10,809 bases of DNA from Heliobacteriaceae bacterium (GTDB lineage: Bacteria > Cyanobacteriota > Vampirovibrionia > Gastranaerophilales > Gastranaerophilaceae), in NCBI GenBank assembly GCA_031267015.1, contig JAIRZW010000173.1, positions 1-10,809 of the forward strand, written 5' to 3'. The notes beneath the pieces were generated by a model. That model saw only the letters and a list, made by a program, of their open reading frames with translations. It made no database searches and was not told the DNA's origin. Both the position numbers and the translations under genes were made by a program. Position 1 is the stretch's first letter. Every line of letters starts with the position of its first letter. This document shows, in pieces, positions 6,262 to 10,809 of the stretch.

Positions 6262-8342
6262 TTGCGGCAGAACTGGTGGAAAACCCGTATGATTTTGACA
6301 AGCTGTACCAAAATTTCTACGAAGCGCCGATTGTACCGGTTCCGACTATTGAGCGTATTGAAACGCAGCAAAAGTCTTACGAGACGGATGACATGCCCGT
6401 GTTTAAGCAGTTACGGCTAAAGTTCACGAACTATTTACGCGGAGTCAGCACAAAAAACGAGAAGCAAATCCGCGAAGCAGAAATAAAAGCGCTGAAAAAA
6501 GAGGCCGAAGAAGCAGGAATTGACATTGAAGAAACCCCTGTCTCGCAGAAAACCGTAACCGAAGAAGCGCCTTCCGAAACCACTCTGGAGCTTACCGGCG
6601 GGGTTAAGGAGCATGTAAGTCAAAATGATATTACTCTTGACGCGGATATAATTGATTATCTGCCTGAAAGCGACGATATTGAGGCGCGCGGAAACCCGAT
6701 TCTTGTGCTCGTGCCGCAGGCAACGACAATGAAAGCCGATAAGATGGTTTACAGCCGGGCTGCAAACATTGTTAAGCTTTACGGAAACGTGGAAGTGATT
6801 AAAGACGGTTCAACAATGTACGGTGATTTTATGCAGGTGAATCTTAACGAAGAAACCTCATACGCCGATAATGTAAAAACGAATAAGAACGCTGTAACAT
6901 TAACCGCAAGAACAGCTGTTTCTGACGAAAGCCGCCTTATTCTTGAAGACGGCAAAATTACGGCTGAGCAATCGTTCATTTTAAAATTCAGGTCGTCAAT
7001 GATTCGCGGGGCCGACAATGAGGCTTGGATTATCGACGATGATGACAGGTCGTTCATACGGGACGACGTCGGACATGACACGGTAATCATAAAAACCAAC
7101 GGGATTAAAGTTGACGCACGCAAAAAACATACAATAATTTCCGTTAATGAAGCCGACATTCATTTTGGTCAGAAAAAACTGTTTACTATGCCGGCATTCA
7201 GGGCCTACACAAACAAAGCCGGAAATTATTTTGAAGCAGACTATCCTGAATTTGGTTCTATCGGGATGCTCGGTATGTACGCCGGCCCCGGAATTGTGTT
7301 TGGGATTCCGAACGGCGCTGTTATTAAAGCAATGCCGATTTTGAATTACAATAATAAAATTGGCGTCGGCGCAGCCGTGAAATATAAAAGCGCCACGAAC
7401 ATGACCGATATTGCCTACGGAACCGCGGCTAATGTGCTTCTTGTCCGAGGCAGACAAAAATTTGATGATAATTTCCATTTGCAATATGGTATAAATTCTT
7501 ATATGGATGACTGGTTTCTGGGTTACAGAAGACCGAAATATATGGTAGAGGCGGTTTATGACAATAGCACCACTATTAAAGATACTCTGGCAAAAGGTTT
7601 GAATTTAAGGTTCAGACACCGCATAAGCGGCGGTTTTATGAAGGATTCGGACATGAACCGGCATGATGAAGATATTATAACAAGCAACAAGAGTACGTCA
7701 AGATTCCGGTATATGGCTGAAATTTCCCAATCTGTGTATAAATACGAAAACCGTGAACAACGCGAGCTTTTGGATTTGTCGCTTGTCATGCAGGGCAGTG
7801 CGGCGGTTTACGGAACCGGTGATACGCAGTTTATCGGACGTGTAGGGCCTAATATTCACTCGCAGTACAAAAACTGGATGCAGGATATCGGATATTTTAT
7901 TTCGGCTTATCAGGATAATACACCAATGCCCGTGTTTGATGCATACCGGTATGGACATTCGGCTGTCGTGTTTAAAGAGGCTTTCAGAGTAAATAAATAC
8001 GTAACCCTTGCCTGGATTTCTACTATAAACTTGTCCGGTGACGCGCCGAACCATAGCATGTTTCAGGAAAACGGTTTTTTTGTTTCGCTCGGGCCGGATG
8101 ATTTGAAATTTACTCTGGGATATGACGTAGTGCGCAGAAATACGTATTTCACCATAGCGCTGGCAATGGATGCAAAGGGTTCTTCGGTTGAGTTTAAGAA
8201 AATGGAAATAAAGAATCCGGACAGGCTGACACAAAAGAGTACCAAAATAACGGCTTTTGAGGATGTGCCTGTGATGAGCAAGCCTAAGATGCAGTATGCA
8301 CAGGTAATAGACATTGAAGACCCGAACAAGGAACAGATATAA
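6174..8342 (+). CDS. OstA-domain outer-membrane protein, LptD-like
   Basis: The product is 722 aa from GTG 6174. A signal peptide covers residues 1-32, with basic KKK, a hydrophobic core and likely cleavage after SLAA. Residues about 40-150 are a charged linker rich in Glu and Lys. Residues about 152-250 match the OstA/LptA-type beta-jellyroll: ITLDADIIDY, then ARGNPILV, MKADKMVYSRAANIVKLYGN and MYGDFMQVNL. These are the stacked strands that carry lipopolysaccharide across the periplasm. From about residue 380 to 690 alternating hydrophobic and aromatic strands suggest an outer-membrane barrel, as in LptD (LPS insertion). The final 40 residues are polar and do not end in an aromatic residue. 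The family position (true LptD or a lineage-specific relative) is inferred. There is no Shine-Dalgarno. The GTG sits in a hairpin; ATG 6210 is the alternative start but would lose the basic n-region. lpxI nearby supports an LPS context. Confidence 0.75.
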   Translation: MNRTSKKKFNIIMNILILLVCSQFTIHCSLAAELVENPYDFDKLYQNFYEAPIVPVPTIERIETQQKSYETDDMPVFKQLRLKFTNYLRGVSTKNEKQIREAEIKALKKEAEEAGIDIEETPVSQKTVTEEAPSETTLELTGGVKEHVSQNDITLDADIIDYLPESDDIEARGNPILVLVPQATTMKADKMVYSRAANIVKLYGNVEVIKDGSTMYGDFMQVNLNEETSYADNVKTNKNAVTLTARTAVSDESRLILEDGKITAEQSFILKFRSSMIRGADNEAWIIDDDDRSFIRDDVGHDTVIIKTNGIKVDARKKHTIISVNEADIHFGQKKLFTMPAFRAYTNKAGNYFEADYPEFGSIGMLGMYAGPGIVFGIPNGAVIKAMPILNYNNKIGVGAAVKYKSATNMTDIAYGTAANVLLVRGRQKFDDNFHLQYGINSYMDDWFLGYRRPKYMVEAVYDNSTTIKDTLAKGLNLRFRHRISGGFMKDSDMNRHDEDIITSNKSTSRFRYMAEISQSVYKYENREQRELLDLSLVMQGSAAVYGTGDTQFIGRVGPNIHSQYKNWMQDIGYFISAYQDNTPMPVFDAYRYGHSAVVFKEAFRVNKYVTLAWISTINLSGDAPNHSMFQENGFFVSLGPDDLKFTLGYDVVRRNTYFTIALAMDAKGSSVEFKKMEIKNPDRLTQKSTKITAFEDVPVMSKPKMQYAQVIDIEDPNKEQI

Positions 8343-8344
8343 AC

Positions 8345-8361
8345 TGTAACATTTTGTAACA
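8345..8361 (+). repeat. TGTAACA direct repeat after the OstA-like gene
   Basis: TGTAACA occurs at 8345-8351 and 8355-8361, a spacing of 10 bases, about one helical turn. It starts 3 bases after the stop codon of the OstA-like gene and lies upstream of the next gene. Its complement shares GTTACA with the direct repeat at 4839-4855, so both could be sites for one regulator; this is speculative. Confidence 0.25.
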
Positions 8362-8437
8362 ACTCGCCTTAGAGCGGCAATTTTCACATGCGATCGGTTT
8401 TTATAAAAATATACGAGGACAACGAAAGGGTATTTTT

Positions 8438-9892
8438 ATGGAAATCACAGGACAAACTTTAACAATTAAAAAAGGACAAGGTTTAACGTACGCACTTTTA
8501 GATTTGGTAAATGCGCAGAAAATGGAGATGTCTAATGGCAAAATTACGCTTGCAGAGTGGAATGCAGCGATTGATAAGCTTGTAGAAATCCAGCAGGCGC
8601 GTCAGAATGAAGGCAAAGCATCAATCTTTACAGGCGGGACTGACAGAAATAATTATCGGGGAAACTTTGTTGTACATCCAAACCAGCAAATAGAATTCAC
8701 AAAAGAGGAAATGGAATCATTGTACAGCGCAATGGGCGTAACCTTCGGCGAAGGGTCACAACAAGCCGAACCCGAAACTAAGCCGGAAACAAAACCTGAG
8801 GTGAAGCAGGAGACTAAGCCGTCATCGTCAAACACTAAAAAACAGACTCCGACTAAGGTAACACCCGAGCGGCTTGCAGAATTAAAAACAATTGTTACCG
8901 GTGGTTACAATAATCTTAAGTCTGATGAGACCAAGGCTGTTGTTAATGAAATTGTTGCATCCAAAGATTTAAGTCTAATCCATTCATTAGTATATAGAAA
9001 TAATATTGACAAAGAAACATACGAAAAAATCAAGGGTATTGTGCTGGATCCTGCTTTAAAAGGAGCAAAATATGAAAGCGAAAATAATGGGGAATATGAT
9101 ATTGATATGATACTCGGACAGATTGGACAAAACAATGTGGGTGAAATCAAAACAGATGTTCTAAAATCATGCAGACCATTGTCGATGGAAAATATTGTCT
9201 TGAATACCTCTCTGTCAAAAGATGATATTGATGTGGTAATGGAGCGGATTACTACAGAGGGATACTTTGAACAAGATGGCGATTACGCAAAAACGCGTAA
9301 AAATTCAATATTCAACAAACTAGCTGGGCAGTATTATTTAAGCGATGAGCAAATTGCGCTATTAGTAGATTTAATGCCTAAAACTCAAGAGTCCAAATGG
9401 TTTAGTCCTGAGTTCGGTATGTTGGCGAGTTGTCCAAATATAAGCCATGCGACACAAGACAAGATTTTCAATCTTGTACCAACGTTGAACATAGGGGCAC
9501 GTCAAAGCGTTTATATTGAGCTTGCAGGAAATATACGCGGCACAGACGAAGAAAAGAAAGCAATGCGTGATAAGTTGCTAGCATTAAACAACCGTAAGGT
9601 CAATCTTGAGCTCGCTAAGCATGATTTGGTTAAAAGCCGTACTGATATAGCGATTGTACAGGACGACGAGGTATCAGCGGAACAAACCCTTAGAAAAAGA
9701 TATAGAGCGCTTCTTCCGCAAGGCGACATGGAAGACACAGAATATGCACAAAAGCTGCAATATATCATCGCAAGAGACGCGCAAAAGTACAAAAATATTA
9801 AGCCCGGTGATGCGCTGACTATTCCGCAATATAAAGATATTGATGATGCCCTTGGCAACTGGGAAACTTTCAAGCTTTGGTGGAACAGATAA
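8438..9892 (+). CDS. Modular 484-aa protein with helical repeats and LysM-like end, unknown function
   Basis: The start ATG has AAAGGG about 7 bases upstream. There is no signal peptide or membrane segment. Residues 1-100 form a first domain: TLTIKKGQGLTYALLDLV, then NGKITLAEW, which resembles a degenerate EF-hand loop (Gly, Ile and terminal Glu kept, first Asp ligands missing). Residues about 110-140 are a linker with repeated ETKP units. Residues about 150-400 are helical, with recurring units such as LVYRNNIDKETYEKI, LNTSLSKDDIDVVMERI, LAGQYYLSDEQIALLV and LASCPNISHATQDKIF. These resemble leucine-rich-variant or HEAT-type repeats. The end, YIIARDAQKYKNIKPGDALTIP, looks like the second half of a LysM motif. 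The helical centre is AT-richer than its neighbours. I do not recognise the family; the layout suggests a scaffold or surface protein, which is inference. It stands alone between two transcription units. Confidence 0.8.
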   Translation: MEITGQTLTIKKGQGLTYALLDLVNAQKMEMSNGKITLAEWNAAIDKLVEIQQARQNEGKASIFTGGTDRNNYRGNFVVHPNQQIEFTKEEMESLYSAMGVTFGEGSQQAEPETKPETKPEVKQETKPSSSNTKKQTPTKVTPERLAELKTIVTGGYNNLKSDETKAVVNEIVASKDLSLIHSLVYRNNIDKETYEKIKGIVLDPALKGAKYESENNGEYDIDMILGQIGQNNVGEIKTDVLKSCRPLSMENIVLNTSLSKDDIDVVMERITTEGYFEQDGDYAKTRKNSIFNKLAGQYYLSDEQIALLVDLMPKTQESKWFSPEFGMLASCPNISHATQDKIFNLVPTLNIGARQSVYIELAGNIRGTDEEKKAMRDKLLALNNRKVNLELAKHDLVKSRTDIAIVQDDEVSAEQTLRKRYRALLPQGDMEDTEYAQKLQYIIARDAQKYKNIKPGDALTIPQYKDIDDALGNWETFKLWWNR

Positions 9893-9896
9893 ATGC

Positions 9897-9925
9897 TTGA
9901 AAAAAAACATTGAATCCTGTAAAAT
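9897..9925 (+). promoter_or_regulatory. Sigma70-type promoter placed for a leaderless transcript (class II aldolase)
   Basis: TTGAAA (9897-9902), a 17-base spacer and TAAAAT (9920-9925) each match consensus at 5 of 6 positions. Six bases (TAACTT) separate the -10 box from ATG 9932, so transcription should start at or next to the A of the ATG. There is no Shine-Dalgarno. The geometry is identical to that of the promoter at 921-949. Confidence 0.6.
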
Positions 9926-9931
9926 TAACTT

Positions 9932-10606
9932 ATGGACATAAGAGAAGTTAAACAGGAATTAATCAAGTACGGCAAGCGCGCAGGGAAAAAGAATTTTACA
10001 CCGGGGATTTCCGGCAACATGTCTGCCAGAGTCGGCGAAAACATTCTTATCACGACTTCCGGCTCGGCAAACGGTTATTTAAAAGAGGGCGACTTTGCGC
10101 TGATTAATTTTGACGGCAGCCTTGTTGAAGGCACTCACCACCCGGAATCCCCCTCAGCCGCCCATTTAACAAAGGACGCTAAAAAACCGTCTTCGGAAAA
10201 AATGCTTCACGTAGAGTTTTACAAAATGCGGCCTGATGTGAATTACATAATCCACGTTCATTCTCCGTGTCTGAGCGCGTTTGCATCGTGCAGAACCGCA
10301 CTGGATGAGGCGATTATGGCGGAAAACGTTTTCTATTTCGGCCAAATTCCGCTTGCAGACTACGCATTACCGTCAACAGAGGATTTGGTCAGGAAAACCG
10401 CTAAATATTTTAAAGATTATACGGCGGTGCTTATGGCGAATCACGGGTTTATTGTCGGGGACAAAACTATCCGCGACGCATATTTGAAGCTTGAGCTTGC
10501 GGAATCCTACGCACAAGTCGTTTTAAATACGAAAATTCTGGGCGGGGCCTCGCTCTTAAATCAACAGGAAATTGATGAGATTAACAGGTTAAGAGGAAAT
10601 GTATAA
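9932..10606 (+). CDS. Class II aldolase/adducin-family protein
   Basis: The product, 224 aa, has the usual length for zinc-dependent class II aldolases and epimerases (L-fuculose-phosphate aldolase FucA, ribulose-phosphate epimerase AraD, methylthioribulose-phosphate dehydratase MtnB). Typical motifs are TPGISGNMSARVG (residues 23-35), TTSGSANGYLKEGDF (41-55), SSEKMLHVEFY (87-97), HVHSP (108-112) and MANHG near residue 170. By the FucA scheme the catalytic Glu is Glu89 and the zinc ligands are His108, His110 and His171; all are present, so it should be active. The substrate cannot be told from sequence. The gene has its own promoter with no leader and no Shine-Dalgarno. Its stop codon is immediately followed by the lpxI ATG, so the two are cotranscribed. 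That coupling hints at a role in sugar supply for the envelope, but this is inference. Confidence 0.88.
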   Translation: MDIREVKQELIKYGKRAGKKNFTPGISGNMSARVGENILITTSGSANGYLKEGDFALINFDGSLVEGTHHPESPSAAHLTKDAKKPSSEKMLHVEFYKMRPDVNYIIHVHSPCLSAFASCRTALDEAIMAENVFYFGQIPLADYALPSTEDLVRKTAKYFKDYTAVLMANHGFIVGDKTIRDAYLKLELAESYAQVVLNTKILGGASLLNQQEIDEINRLRGNV

Positions 10607-10809
10607 ATGTCAATAATGCTGGAACATAAACAGGGATTAATCGCAGGCGACGGGTGTCTTCCGGTCAAAATGGCGCAGTATGCCAAAGAAAACGGGTTTG
10701 AAGTTATTTGTATTTCGCTCTCGAACGACAACATTAATGAGTTAAAAAAGCACTGCGCAAAAGTCTACTCCTGCTGTCCGGGCGAAATCAACAAAATCGA
10801 AAATGTTTT
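10607..10809 (+). CDS. lpxI: UDP-2,3-diacylglucosamine diphosphatase LpxI, N-terminal part
   Basis: The window ends 67 codons into this gene. The product begins MSIMLEHKQGLIAGDGCLPV, followed by a Rossmann-like unit (AQYAKENGFEVICISL). GLIAGxGxxP near the N-terminus is typical of LpxI (DUF1009). LpxI hydrolyses UDP-2,3-diacylglucosamine to 2,3-diacylglucosamine 1-phosphate (lipid X) plus UMP in the lipid A pathway, replacing LpxH in many bacteria, including cyanobacteria and alphaproteobacteria. The ATG starts directly after the TAA of the aldolase gene. AGAGG near 10592-10596, within the end of that gene, can serve as ribosome-binding site. The catalytic C-terminal domain lies outside, so activity cannot be judged. 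Confidence 0.8.
   Translation, partial: MSIMLEHKQGLIAGDGCLPVKMAQYAKENGFEVICISLSNDNINELKKHCAKVYSCCPGEINKIENV

Noticed and set aside
6996..7484. 162-aa minus-strand open frame
   Set aside because: Antisense shadow of the OstA/LptD-like coding sequence with no recognisable domain.
8364..8377. Possible terminator hairpin after the OstA-like gene (CGCC ... GCGG)
   Set aside because: The stem is only three to four pairs and is not followed by a convincing T tract.
7698..8387. 229-aa open frame on the minus strand inside the OstA/LptD-like gene
   Set aside because: It lies antisense to a gene with clear domain signals; the product is rich in His, Arg, Cys and Val in a pattern typical of antisense frames, and no ribosome-binding site is seen.
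8389..8396. GCGATCGG, close to the cyanobacterial HIP1 octamer GCGATCGC
   Set aside because: Only one imperfect copy in the window, so no sign of HIP1 abundance.

Overview
The window looks like chromosomal DNA of a diderm, LPS-making bacterium. The best guess is a gut-type non-photosynthetic cyanobacterial relative (Gastranaerophilales, Vampirovibrionia/'Melainabacteria'). Three things point there: an N-terminally canonical type IV pilin-like protein whose leader and helix are of the kind abundant in that group, several lineage-flavoured proteins of unknown function without signal peptides, and an OstA-type outer-membrane protein with LpxI. The placement is from recall of family style, not a search. 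I see no tRNA, rRNA, CRISPR array, insertion sequence or phage module.

Layout. 1-552: the 3' part of a plus-strand gene with an HExxH motif. 566-2189: a minus-strand block of a 408-aa protein with YwqK/MORN-2-like repeats, then two tiny overlapping membrane-protein genes (82 and 37 aa; the second is nested over the end of the first and has a perfect Shine-Dalgarno). 2296-3744: gltX. 3817-4026: a small hypothetical gene. 4044-4775 (minus): a type IV pilin-like protein, convergent to it. 4916-8342: a plus-strand envelope operon of a 34-aa membrane peptide, an M23/LytM murein endopeptidase with coiled coil (EnvC/NlpD type) and an OstA/LptD-like outer-membrane protein. 8438-9892: a 484-aa modular protein of unknown function. 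9932-10809: a class II aldolase-family gene followed with zero spacing by the start of lpxI.

Functional theme. From 4916 onward the genes concern the envelope: peptidoglycan hydrolysis, LPS transport or outer-membrane assembly, and lipid A precursor synthesis. The pilin-like gene is divergent from this operon across a 140-base AT-rich region.

Most notable signals. (1) Two genes (82-aa membrane protein, class II aldolase) have a good sigma70-type promoter, N17 spacer included, whose -10 box ends exactly 6 bases before the ATG, with no Shine-Dalgarno; both are candidates for leaderless mRNAs. (2) A 7-base-period GTGAA/TTCAC inverted repeat forms a 22-position hairpin that contains the GTG start of the OstA/LptD-like gene and also encodes part of its signal peptide. 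(3) Two unlisted-size membrane peptides (37 and 34 aa) have strong translation signals.
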